DNA from: JABFRG01 sp046351415
GTDB taxonomy: Bacteria > Myxococcota_A > Polyangia > Polyangiales > Polyangiaceae
Direction: 5' to 3'
Assembly: GCA_046351415.1 (NCBI GenBank)
Contig: JAXLYO010000008.1
Span: 297,802 to 361,801 of the forward strand
DNA: 64,000 nt
Part shown: piece after piece, positions 16,342-24,400 of the stretch
Layout: the number at the start of each line of letters is the position of its first letter
Position numbering within the stretch: the first letter of the stretch is position 1
Translations under genes and position numbers: made by a program
Notes under the pieces: model-generated
The model's input: only the letters and a program-made list of their open reading frames with translations
What the model was told of the DNA's origin: nothing
The model's database searches: none

Positions 16342-17346
16342 ATGAAGGTCTCCTTTCGCCTCGGGTCCATCCCCGTCCGTATCCACTTGCCGTTCCTCTT
16401 GGGAGCGTTGCTCGTGGGCGGCACCGTGGGCGATCCACTCCACATGGTGCTTTGGCTCTCCGTCGTGTTCGTCTCGGTCCTCGTTCACGAGCTGGGTCAT
16501 GCCCTCGTTGGAAAGGCCTTCGGACTCACGCCTGCCATTGACCTCCACGGACTCGGCGGAACGACATCGTGGGAGCGGAAGGACAAGGACCTCACCCCCG
16601 GTCGCAGCATCTTGGTGAGTCTCGCCGGACCGTTCGCGGGCTTCCTCGTCGGTGGCATCACGCTCCTCGTCGTATTCCTCCGCGGCAAGCCGCCGGCGGG
16701 CATCCCCAGTGACGTCGTCCAGTACGTTCTCCTCGTCAACATCGGTTGGGGTATTTTCAACCTCCTTCCGATGCTGCCTCTCGATGGCGGAAACGTCATG
16801 GCGGCTTTCTTCTCGTGGTTCTCGAAAGAGAAGGCGCCCAAGGTCGCTCGCTATGCGTCCATCGTCGTGGCTTTGAGCGTGGTAGGGCTCATTGCCTTTC
16901 GATTCGGTGTGGCTTCGCTCCTTCAGCAGTGGGTATGGTTCTGCTTGCTCACGGCGTTCATCGTCATGCAGAACGTGCGTGGTATCCAGCTGCTGTCGAA
17001 GTTGGATGCGGAACAGCCGCTGCAAGGTGAACTCGATGAGGGCTTCCGCGAGATCGAGAAGGGCAACGGGGTACGTGCGATTGCCATCGCCGAGGCCGTG
17101 TTTGGGCGCAGCATCTCGTACGACGTCCGTCGAAGCGCGATCAAACTTCTCGCCTATGGCAGGCTGATGGAAGGGCAGTGGGGCCCGCTCATGCAGCTCC
17201 TCGAGGCGGCGCGTGTCGAGCTCGGTGCAGACGAACTCGCACGCTTCGAGCAGGCCGCGAAGGAGCTCGATCGCCCTGATGATGCGGCGCGTATCCACGA
17301 GCTCTTGCAGCAGACCGCCACGGGTATCTCGAGCGCGCGCACGTGA
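16342..17346 (+). CDS. Site-2 protease family zinc metalloprotease (M50)
   Basis: 334 residues. The zinc ligands are HELGH (H49, E50, H53) and the distal Asp in NLLPMLPLDGGNV near 142-150. It has about five or six membrane helices in the first ~215 residues and a soluble helical C-terminal tail of ~120 residues (ELDEGFREIEKGNG and onward). It lacks PDZ domains, unlike RseP, and is closer to SpoIVFB/Rip3-type proteins. TAAGCT ends 10 nt before the ATG. The stop overlaps the GTG start of the following gene by 4 nt, which suggests the two products work together. Confidence 0.88.
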   Translation: MKVSFRLGSIPVRIHLPFLLGALLVGGTVGDPLHMVLWLSVVFVSVLVHELGHALVGKAFGLTPAIDLHGLGGTTSWERKDKDLTPGRSILVSLAGPFAGFLVGGITLLVVFLRGKPPAGIPSDVVQYVLLVNIGWGIFNLLPMLPLDGGNVMAAFFSWFSKEKAPKVARYASIVVALSVVGLIAFRFGVASLLQQWVWFCLLTAFIVMQNVRGIQLLSKLDAEQPLQGELDEGFREIEKGNGVRAIAIAEAVFGRSISYDVRRSAIKLLAYGRLMEGQWGPLMQLLEAARVELGADELARFEQAAKELDRPDDAARIHELLQQTATGISSART

Positions 17347-19010
17347 ACGAAGAGCCCAAGGCAGCGGCGCAAGAGCCCGCGGAGCCGCCCAAGCTGCCTC
17401 CGCCGGTCTCCGCGAAGGTGAAGGCACGGGCGCGGTCTCTTCGTCGAGGCTTGGTTGCGCTCTCCGTGGGTGCGATGCTCTTTGCGGCCGGTGGCTTTCT
17501 GTATCGACGCTACCAAAGGCTGCCAGAGGTGGTTCCTCCTGCGTTTCGCTGCGAGGCCATCACTTCACCACGCACTCGCGATCGAGCCATTGACGAGTTC
17601 GAGAGTGACGTATCGAACCTGCGTGGCCTCGGCTCGTTCGAAATCATCGAAGGCGAACGCGGTGTCTCCGCCTCCCTCTTTCCCGTCGACCCGGCGAGAG
17701 GAGACGAGCTTTGGCAAGGTTTCCCGCTCGCGCGGAGTCCGTGGATCAAGAAGCAGCGTATCGAGCAGCGTTCGCGCTACATCGCGATTTCCGGCGGACA
17801 GTTCAGTCCGGTCGAGCGGTTCAGTCTGGTATCGCTCGGGCTCACCCCCGAGCTGTCGAAGATCCCCGGCGTGCGTTCGGTCGAGCTCTGCGGCGGCGCG
17901 CGACCGGAGACGCTCATCACGTTCTCGATGGATCGCGCTGGCGCGGTGGGCGCAACCACGAAGCAACTCGTCTCATCCGTCGGGCGTGAGCCTGCCGGCG
18001 TCCTCCGCGCCCCCTCGACGGAAGCAGACGATTCGCTCAAGAAACTCCTCGAACGCCCCGTGACGGCCGAGGCTCGCGTTCGAGACCTCGCGCGCGTCGA
18101 GGTGGCTGCGGCCCCTTCGCACTGCCGCGCCTTCCGTGGCGAATCGGAAGACGTGATGATCGTTCGCGTGTCCCTCGCTGTGGGGGCCGACGCACGTCTC
18201 GAAGAGGGCGTCGAAGCTTACGAGAAGAAGGCGCCGGCCGGGGTCCACATCCGGCTCCTCGGCTACAACCCGAGAGCGCAAAGCGCGGCGCACCCGACCC
18301 AGATCGAGCTGCACCTTCCGGTGCTCTCGCGTGACGAGGCTCCCAAAGTAGGGAAGAAGCTCCGTACGCTCTCGGACGAGGCGTTGGCCTACCTGCTCGC
18401 GGAAACAGACGGGGGCGTCGAGGCGCTCCTCAACGTGCCACCGACCGACGGCCGGAAGCCGGAGGAATACGAGCGCTTCATGCAAACAGAGCTCTCTCGA
18501 GCATTCGGGTGCGTGTATTCTGCAAATGTGCCGGCACTTCGCGTTCGGCTATCGTCGGGGCCCGACGTTCTGGCCAGTGCGCGGCAATTCGCAGAGACCG
18601 TGCGAACCCAAGCGGGGGTCCTCGCGGCCGAGGTGGTCTCGCCGGCGGCGCCTGCCGGCTACCTTCTCCAGATGCAACGCGTCCTCCAGCTCGGACTCGA
18701 GCCGACGGACGTTCACGATGCGTTCGCCCTGGCAACGGAAGGCAAGGATTCCTTCGGGACTCGCGTCAAAACCGACTTGCCGCTGGAGCGTGCATTCCTA
18801 CTCGGAGAACGAGGCGCCAGGGTTCCACTGAGCGAATTGTTCGAAAAAGACGAGCGCGTCCGTTCGGCGCTCCGCGTCAACCGGCGCGTTCATGCAGACC
18901 TCTGTGTGACGTCCGCGTCTCTTTCCCCGGAAGAACTCGCAGGAAAGGTCGTCCCTCTCGCACGAAAGAGCGGATTCGAGGCGCATGCAGCTCGGTGGGT
19001 CGTGCGTTGA
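17343..19010 (+). CDS. RND-porter-like membrane-anchored protein without the RND transmembrane domain
   Basis: 555 residues from a GTG that overlaps the upstream stop (GTGA). One membrane helix lies at about 36-53; the rest appears periplasmic. Two halves resemble the porter subdomains of RND efflux pumps (AcrB/CusA type). The first (about 80-300) has LSKIPGVRSVELCGG, a following helix-strand unit, and VRDLARVEVAAAP. The second (about 395-550) has VRLSSGPDVLASARQFAE, LGLEPTDVHDAFALATEGKD, and RVPLSELFEKDERVRSALRV. These match RND positions such as 'IPGV..V...GG', 'L....V..A..' and 'VPL..L'. The twelve RND helices are absent. The relation to RND is my reading from motifs, not a database result. 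It could be a decoy, adaptor or substrate of the site-2 protease encoded with it. Confidence 0.6.
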   Translation: MNEEPKAAAQEPAEPPKLPPPVSAKVKARARSLRRGLVALSVGAMLFAAGGFLYRRYQRLPEVVPPAFRCEAITSPRTRDRAIDEFESDVSNLRGLGSFEIIEGERGVSASLFPVDPARGDELWQGFPLARSPWIKKQRIEQRSRYIAISGGQFSPVERFSLVSLGLTPELSKIPGVRSVELCGGARPETLITFSMDRAGAVGATTKQLVSSVGREPAGVLRAPSTEADDSLKKLLERPVTAEARVRDLARVEVAAAPSHCRAFRGESEDVMIVRVSLAVGADARLEEGVEAYEKKAPAGVHIRLLGYNPRAQSAAHPTQIELHLPVLSRDEAPKVGKKLRTLSDEALAYLLAETDGGVEALLNVPPTDGRKPEEYERFMQTELSRAFGCVYSANVPALRVRLSSGPDVLASARQFAETVRTQAGVLAAEVVSPAAPAGYLLQMQRVLQLGLEPTDVHDAFALATEGKDSFGTRVKTDLPLERAFLLGERGARVPLSELFEKDERVRSALRVNRRVHADLCVTSASLSPEELAGKVVPLARKSGFEAHAARWVVR

Positions 19011-19035
19011 CCCGCGGTACACGGGCGCGTAGGCT
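19007..19035 (+). promoter_or_regulatory. Putative fadD promoter, TTGACC-N17-TAGGCT
   Basis: TTGACC at 19007-19012, 17-nt spacer and TAGGCT at 19030-19035, ending 6 nt before the GTG at 19042. The -35 overlaps the stop of the preceding gene, so transcription of this gene is probably independent. Confidence 0.65.
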
Positions 19036-19041
19036 TTTTTG

Positions 19042-20826
19042 GTGACGATCAAACTCGTATCGCAGGTCCTGGACGACACCGTGAAACAACATGGCCATCG
19101 CGTGGCCATGCGTACGAAGCGGAACGGTGTGACGGAGATTTCAACGTTCAGCGCCTATCGTGAGCAGGCGCGTGCCGTCGCGAAGGCGCTCATGGCTGTT
19201 GGTATGAAGCCGGGCGAGGCGGTCTCGATCATTGGATTCAATTGTCCCGAGTGGGTGCTCGCAGACGTGGGCGCCATCCTCGCAGGCGGCATGCCCGCGG
19301 GCATCTACACCACCAGCTCCGCCGAGCAATGTGGGTATATCGCTGGCCACTCGGAGTCGATCGTCGCGTTTGCCGAGAACGCCAAGCAGGTGGAGAAGTT
19401 CGTGGAGGTACGGGGGACGCTCCCGAAGCTGAAGCTCGTCGTGCAGATGATCGGCGAGCCCAAGGCGGGTGACGCAGGTGTCGTTTCGTGGCAGGCCTTC
19501 CTGAAGCGAGCGTCGGAGGTTACGGATGCGGAGCTCGATGCTCGTATGGCAGCCCAAAAGCCGGACGACCCGTGCACGCTCATCTACACCTCGGGCACCA
19601 CCGGCGATCCGAAGGCCGTCATGATCACACACGCGAACCTCACGTGCACGGCCGACCGGGCAGTCACTCTGCTGGGCTTTGGCGCAGAAGACCGCGGCGT
19701 CAGCTATTTGCCGCTTTCGCACATCGCCGAGCAGCTTCTCACGATCCACGCGCCCATGCGGATGGGGGCATGCATCACCTTCGCCGAAAGCTTGGAGAAG
19801 GTACTCGACGCCAACCTCGAGTCACGGCCCACGTACTTCGTCGGTGTGCCGCGCGTGTGGGAAAAGATGCAAGCGAAGATCCTGAAGGGGGTCTCCGAGT
19901 CGAGCCCCCTCAAGCAGAAAATCTTCGCGCGCGCACGGGCCGTGGGGCTTGCCGCCGCCCTACGAGCCGAGCGCGGTGAAGCGCCGGGGCTCGAGTACAA
20001 GATTTTCGAAAAGCTCGTCTATGCTCCGCTCCGAAAGCGACTCGGCCTCGATCAAAGCCGCATCGCCGTTTCGAGCGCAGCGCCCATCGCGAAGGCGACG
20101 CTCGAGTTCTTCTTCAGTGTGGGGATCCCGATCTTCGAAATCTTCGGCATGAGCGAGTGCACGGGGCCCGCCACCATCTCCCTTTCGTCAGGCTTCAAGA
20201 TCGGCAAAGTTGGACGGGCTCTTCCGGGGACCGAACTCAAGATCGCGGACGATGGCGAAGTGTGCATGCGCGGCTACCACGTCTTCGCGGGCTACCTGAA
20301 AGACAAGGAAGCGACGAAGAATGCCATCGACGAAGAGGGGTGGTTGCATTCCGGCGATATCGGAACGATCGACGCAGACGGCTTTCTCCAGATCACCGAT
20401 CGAAAGAAGGAGCTTCTCATCACCGCCGGTGGCGAGAACGTCGCGCCTCAGCTCATCGAAGGCATGCTCCGCAACATTCCCGGCGTGTCTCAAGCCGTGG
20501 TCGTCGGCGACCGCCGCAAGTACCTCGCGGCACTCCTCACGCTCGATGCCGAACGCGCCAAGCAACTCGCGGAAGGGGCGGGCATCACGCCAACGGGCCC
20601 GAAGGACCTCGCAACGTCCACCGAGTTCCAGCGCTTGCTCGACACGCGCATCGAAGAAATGAACAAGGAGCTCGCCCGCGTTCAGACGGTGAAGAAGTTC
20701 ACGATACTTCCCGTCGACTTCAGCGTCGATGGTGGCGAGCTCACGCCGACGCTCAAGCTCAAACGACGCGTCATCAACGAGAAGTACAGCCAGCAGATCG
20801 AAGCGCTCTACGCCGGCGCGGATTGA
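19042..20826 (+). CDS. fadD: Long-chain fatty acid-CoA ligase (AMP-binding)
   Basis: 594 residues from the GTG at 19042 (a TTG at 19039 is also in frame; the promoter spacing favours the GTG). Adenylation motifs: LIYTSGTTGDPKAV, YLPLSHIAEQ, YFVGVPRVWEK, EIFGMSECTGPAT, GYLKDKEATKNAID, WLHSGDIG, DRKKELLITAGGENV. This order and the length fit the eukaryote-like/FAA1-type long-chain acyl-CoA synthetases (AMP-binding FAA1 group). It activates fatty acids with ATP and CoA for degradation or lipid synthesis, in the cytoplasm or at the membrane. It converges with the bolA gene across 15 bp. Confidence 0.93.
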   Translation: MTIKLVSQVLDDTVKQHGHRVAMRTKRNGVTEISTFSAYREQARAVAKALMAVGMKPGEAVSIIGFNCPEWVLADVGAILAGGMPAGIYTTSSAEQCGYIAGHSESIVAFAENAKQVEKFVEVRGTLPKLKLVVQMIGEPKAGDAGVVSWQAFLKRASEVTDAELDARMAAQKPDDPCTLIYTSGTTGDPKAVMITHANLTCTADRAVTLLGFGAEDRGVSYLPLSHIAEQLLTIHAPMRMGACITFAESLEKVLDANLESRPTYFVGVPRVWEKMQAKILKGVSESSPLKQKIFARARAVGLAAALRAERGEAPGLEYKIFEKLVYAPLRKRLGLDQSRIAVSSAAPIAKATLEFFFSVGIPIFEIFGMSECTGPATISLSSGFKIGKVGRALPGTELKIADDGEVCMRGYHVFAGYLKDKEATKNAIDEEGWLHSGDIGTIDADGFLQITDRKKELLITAGGENVAPQLIEGMLRNIPGVSQAVVVGDRRKYLAALLTLDAERAKQLAEGAGITPTGPKDLATSTEFQRLLDTRIEEMNKELARVQTVKKFTILPVDFSVDGGELTPTLKLKRRVINEKYSQQIEALYAGAD

Positions 20827-20841
20827 CGCGCGAGCGCGAGG

Positions 20842-21078
20842 TCAAGGGACGCGCGTTTTCAGCGAATCAACCGCGTGCAGCGGTGCGCCGTCACCTTTCA
20901 TGAGGTGCGAAACGGCGGAGAGTACGAGGCGCTGGCTCTGCAGCATGTTCTTGCCCTCGAACTCCTTCGAGACCACCTCGATGCTGAAGTGGCCGCCCTT
21001 GTTCTGGGTAACGGCCACTTTCGCATCTTCGAGCTTCGCGGTGATGGCTGCCGCGATTTCGTTCTCGATGCCGCTCAA
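20842..21078 (-). CDS. bolA: BolA family protein
   Basis: 78 residues from a TTG that overlaps the upstream stop as TTGA, which also fits the family's N-terminus (IENEIAAAITAKLEDAKVAV). The BolA class-II KH-like fold is visible: GGHFSIEVVSKEFEGKNMLQ and SQRLVLSAVSHLM, with the conserved His in the GGHF segment and a second His near LHAV. BolA proteins bind monothiol glutaredoxins and share a [2Fe-2S] cluster. The monothiol glutaredoxin gene is two genes upstream in the same direction, so the operon supports this role. The upstream frame to 21150 only mirrors the end of the preceding gene. Confidence 0.88.
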   Translation of the reverse strand: MSGIENEIAAAITAKLEDAKVAVTQNKGGHFSIEVVSKEFEGKNMLQSQRLVLSAVSHLMKGDGAPLHAVDSLKTRVP

Positions 21079-22181
21079 CTCGCCGCCTTCGGCTGCTGGG
21101 CGTTGCGAACGGCTTCGAACTCTTGTTCGTACATCGCGAGCTGGTCGCACACGATCTCGATGTTGCGCGCGTTGGAATCGTTCTTCTCCGCGCGGCTCAG
21201 GTCGACCATTTGGCGAAGCACTTCGCCGAGGCGGTCACAGATCGTGCTGAGGTTCGCGAGGTCGACTTCCGCTCGGTTTTTGCCGGCGAAACCCTGGCGG
21301 TAGCTGTCGAAGATCTCGTTGGCGTTTCCGCCGAGCATGCCCATGAGGTCTGCGAAGGACGTGGCCTGGCGCGCCTTGCGAATTTCCGTGAGCTCCGTCT
21401 CGTACATCGCGAGGTTCTCGGAGACGATTTCGATGTTCTTCGGGTTGTGCTCTGCCGCCACGTTTTCGCGCTGGAGCGACTCCATGTGGCCTTTGATGCG
21501 CTTCAAGTTGTCGATGACGCGCATGAGCAGCTGCGGACGACGCGTGTTGCGCGACTGGCCTGCGAAGTGAATGCGGTAGATGGCGAACTGATCGTTGGCG
21601 AGCGAGGCCATGATGCCGGCCTGGTCTTCCTTGCTCGCCGTGCGATGCACCGTCTGAATCTCGTTCAGCTCGTTCTGGTACATCTTGAGGTTCGAATCGA
21701 CGACGTTCATGTCGCGATCGTAGTTTTCGCTGCGGCGCTTCGAAGCGATGGTGCCCATCTGCTTTCGAATCTGCTTCAAGTCTTCGATCATCTCGCTGAG
21801 CAGGCCGATGTCGCGCGTCGAGCGGTCTTGCCCGGCAAAGTGGCGTCCGTAGCGTGCGAACACGAAGTTCGCGAGGGTCGCTTGGAGCGAGAAATCGGCG
21901 AATTCCGGTCCCATCGTTCGAGCCGTCTCGATGGCCTTCTTCTCGGTCTCGTACGTGCTGTGGCTGCCGACGACGAGCTCACGGAACGTCGTGATCTGCG
22001 GGCCTTGAGCGACTGCAGGGATCTCGTCGATGCGACGAAGAACGTCCTTCGTCTTTTTGATCAATGCGTCGAGCTGCGCGATGTCGCGCGTTGCCCGAGA
22101 CTGCCCTGCAAAGTCGCGATCGTACTCCGCCGCGATCCCGTCCATTTCAGCCCGCAAAGTTTCGAAAAGCGTCGTTGCCAT
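21075..22181 (-). CDS. FAGQ-repeat protein (four 91-residue repeats), unknown function
   Basis: 368 residues, all predicted helical, with four repeats of about 91 residues. Each repeat carries a Y-x-x-x-F-A-G-Q/K-x-R-x-x-x-x motif followed by two helices. FAGQ starts at residues 24, 115, 206, and FAGK at 298 (spacing 91, 91, 92). Examples are FAGQSRATRD, FAGQDRSTRD, FAGQSRNTRR, FAGKNRAEVD. A second conserved block in each unit reads like N-x-x-I-V-x-x-N-L-x-M-Y-x-x-E-L. There is no signal peptide, no membrane helix, and only two cysteines (in the last repeat). I recognise no family. It sits between the glutaredoxin fusion gene and bolA and overlaps the bolA start by 4 nt, so a role with Fe-S trafficking or redox control is inferred from context. 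Confidence 0.85.
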   Translation of the reverse strand: MATTLFETLRAEMDGIAAEYDRDFAGQSRATRDIAQLDALIKKTKDVLRRIDEIPAVAQGPQITTFRELVVGSHSTYETEKKAIETARTMGPEFADFSLQATLANFVFARYGRHFAGQDRSTRDIGLLSEMIEDLKQIRKQMGTIASKRRSENYDRDMNVVDSNLKMYQNELNEIQTVHRTASKEDQAGIMASLANDQFAIYRIHFAGQSRNTRRPQLLMRVIDNLKRIKGHMESLQRENVAAEHNPKNIEIVSENLAMYETELTEIRKARQATSFADLMGMLGGNANEIFDSYRQGFAGKNRAEVDLANLSTICDRLGEVLRQMVDLSRAEKNDSNARNIEIVCDQLAMYEQEFEAVRNAQQPKAAS

Positions 22182-22227
22182 GTGTTCTTTCTAAAGTGGG
22201 AAGGGAAGCGCGTTTGGGACTCGTTAC

Positions 22228-22282
22228 CCAAAACAGGACCAAAACAGGGGAGGGAGAGTTCGTGTTGGGCTCGGAGCCCAAC
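22228..22282. promoter_or_regulatory. Tandem 10-mers and hairpin in the Grx-FAGQ gap
   Basis: The 159-bp gap between the two genes contains CCAAAACAGG twice (22228-22237, 22239-22248) and a perfect 8-bp hairpin GTTGGGCT-CGG-AGCCCAAC (22264-22282). A second nested inverted repeat (GGGCT/AGCCC with ACCCA/TGGGT inside) follows at about 22305-22345. There is no U-tract, so it may be an mRNA processing or operator site rather than a terminator. Confidence 0.5.
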
Positions 22283-22340
22283 GGAGAGTCGTGAATCGTG
22301 TCGGGCTAGGAACCCAGACTCCTTTGGGTCGCGTGCAGCC

Positions 22341-23261
22341 CTAGTAACGAGGGAGAGACTTGTCGACGCGGAGAGACCACGCGTCGATGCCGCCATCGAC
22401 GTTGTAGACGTCCTTGAACCCTTGGGCGACGAGCTTCTCGGCCGCGGCGCGGCTGCGACCGCCGTGGTGACAGTGAAGGACGATCTTGGTGTTCTTCGGG
22501 AGGCCAGCGACCTTCGCTTGCGTGTCCGCGTCGAAGATCTGCGACTTCTCGAGCTTCGCGATCGCGCGTTCGTCGGCGCTGCGGACGTCGTAGAGCTCGA
22601 AGGTTTCCCCCTTGTCGAGCATGGCCTTCAACTCCTCGACGTTGAGCGACTTGACCTTCGGAGGCTCGTTCGGGTTTTCGATCTTGAACGCGCCACCGCC
22701 GTCCGTCTTCACGAAGTCGATGTGCATGCCTTCGGCGCGCTTGGCGCTACCGCGGCTCACGTGGATGTCGATGCCTTCACTCTTCGAGACGAGTGAAGCG
22801 GCCTTCGGCGCGTCGAAGTAGAGCTCGTATTGAAAGTCGGTCGAGATCTCGACGTGCAAAACGGCGCCAGGCTCTTGCGCTTCCTTGAACGCGGTTGCTG
22901 CGGCGGAGGTGAGCGTGATGGTGGGCGGCGCAACCTCGGCGATCTCGATGCCGAGCTTCTTCTGGAGCTCGCCCGTCTGGAACATCTCGGTCACGATGTC
23001 GCAGCCCCCGATGAATTCCTTGTCGATATAGAGCTGCGGAATGGTGGGCCAGTCAGAGAAGTCTTTGATGCCGTCGCGGAGTTCGGGGTTCGACAGGACG
23101 TTCACCGCTTCGAACGGGGTGCCGGCTTCCTTCAGCATTTGTACGCATTTGGCCGAGAACCCACATTGAGGGAAATGCTTGTTTCCCTTCATGAAAAGGA
23201 CGACCTTGTGTTGGTCGATGAGGCCCTGGATTTGGGCGCGCATGCTGTTGGAAAGGGGCAT
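22341..23261 (-). CDS. Monothiol glutaredoxin - HesB/IscA-like - rhodanese fusion protein
   Basis: 306 residues in three domains. Residues 1-105 are a Grx4-type monothiol glutaredoxin: KGNKHFPQCGFSAKCVQML with active C33 in CGFS, WPTIPQLYI, and GGCDIVTEM. Residues 112-198 resemble an A-type iron-sulfur carrier (HesB/IscA): ITLTSAAATAFKEA at the start and AFKIENPNEPP at the end, but the three cluster-binding cysteines are missing. Residues 203-306 are a rhodanese domain with C264 in HCHHGGRS and GFKDVYNVDGG. CGFS glutaredoxins carry and transfer [2Fe-2S] clusters with glutathione; the rhodanese could supply or sense sulfane sulfur. The ATG at 23261 is used; MRAQ seven codons later is an alternative. 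Confidence 0.88.
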   Translation of the reverse strand: MPLSNSMRAQIQGLIDQHKVVLFMKGNKHFPQCGFSAKCVQMLKEAGTPFEAVNVLSNPELRDGIKDFSDWPTIPQLYIDKEFIGGCDIVTEMFQTGELQKKLGIEIAEVAPPTITLTSAAATAFKEAQEPGAVLHVEISTDFQYELYFDAPKAASLVSKSEGIDIHVSRGSAKRAEGMHIDFVKTDGGGAFKIENPNEPPKVKSLNVEELKAMLDKGETFELYDVRSADERAIAKLEKSQIFDADTQAKVAGLPKNTKIVLHCHHGGRSRAAAEKLVAQGFKDVYNVDGGIDAWSLRVDKSLPRY

Positions 23262-23356
23262 TGTGAATCAGGTCCTCTGCAAACACTCGTTGCGGCGGGA
23301 AACTTTCACCTTCCTCGGCCTTTCGTCAAGCGGGGCGCGGCGAATCCAGGCGGTTT

Positions 23357-24400
23357 TCAGTCGAGTGGAAGCACCCAAACGTCGTCGCCGACTTCGACCG
23401 AAAGATGCTTTGCGGCCTCCTCTGACACTCGCGCGGTTTCTTTGGGCCCTTCCTCCCAGGTAGAGAGCACGCTGCGGAAGTAGGGCGCATGCTCCGTTTC
23501 GACGGCAATGATGGCGCGAGAGCGGATGCCGGCGGCCACTTCCTTGGTCAGGACCTCGGAGATGGTCGCGCGATGCGATTCTTGGACGAGCGTGACTTCA
23601 TCCGTAGGAGCCGTGAAGTGCGGTCCGCCGTCGAAGGGGTCGACCCGCTCGGCGTAGCGGAAGCCAACGCGCCTCAGCATTTTCTCGACGCCCTTCGTTT
23701 GCGCACCGACTTTGCCGATGACGTCCTGCGCGGCTTTCGAGAGGAGCGCCGCGTGAATGGGGCCTTCCGGGAAGAGGCCCTTGATGAACTCTTTGTTCTT
23801 CTTCGAGAGCAGGTCGGCTTCTGCGTAGCTCATGTCGGTGAAGTGCTTGCCGACGGCGTCCCAGAGGTGGCTCGTTCCATCGGGTTCGAGCGGAGGCAAG
23901 AGCTCGGCGAGGACTTCGTTCTGGAAAAGCTCGCGATGCATCTTGATGTAGAGGAAGCGCACGTAGCTCAAGAACTGGCCGAGGCGCTCGGGGAAGCGAC
24001 GATATTCGGGGAGCAAGATGAGGCCGCCGATTTCCGAAGGCCCGTTGTAGGAGTAGCCGATCTTCAGGAGTACGTGCTTGAAGTGCTTGTCGAGCGTGCT
24101 CGAGTAACGCTCCTCGTCGATGACGTCGACGAAGATGTACGGCGCGTCACGGCGACCGAGCTGGGCGATGATCATCGAAGTGCCGATGATGCGTTTGGTT
24201 TCGAGGTCGTCCAGCACGAAGACGTACTGGCGTCTCTTCGGGTCTTTGATGGCTCCCGTGAAGCTGCGATGCGCTTCGTCCAGGATCCCGCGAATTTCCT
24301 CGCGAACCGCCGGCAGATTGACGGTATCGAGGTGGTGCGCAACCTCGAGGAGCTGATCTTCGTCTTCCGGTGTTGCTCCGCGGATTTGAAACCGCGCCAT
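23357..24400 (-). CDS. astA: Arginine N-succinyltransferase-like protein (AstA/AruF family)
   Basis: 347 residues, the family length. Diagnostic blocks: a first GNAT-like half with RGATPEDEDQLLEVA, then GPSEIGGLILLPEYRR, RLGQFLSYVRFLYI, DGTSHLWDAVGKHFTDM, EADLLSKKNKEFI, GFRYAERVDPFDGGPHF, and a C-terminal strand-rich end. The enzyme transfers succinyl from succinyl-CoA to arginine in the arginine succinyltransferase pathway. The other ast genes are not here, so it may act alone or on another substrate. A GC-preceded TAGGGT ends 6 nt before the ATG. Confidence 0.88.
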   Translation of the reverse strand: MARFQIRGATPEDEDQLLEVAHHLDTVNLPAVREEIRGILDEAHRSFTGAIKDPKRRQYVFVLDDLETKRIIGTSMIIAQLGRRDAPYIFVDVIDEERYSSTLDKHFKHVLLKIGYSYNGPSEIGGLILLPEYRRFPERLGQFLSYVRFLYIKMHRELFQNEVLAELLPPLEPDGTSHLWDAVGKHFTDMSYAEADLLSKKNKEFIKGLFPEGPIHAALLSKAAQDVIGKVGAQTKGVEKMLRRVGFRYAERVDPFDGGPHFTAPTDEVTLVQESHRATISEVLTKEVAAGIRSRAIIAVETEHAPYFRSVLSTWEEGPKETARVSEEAAKHLSVEVGDDVWVLPLD

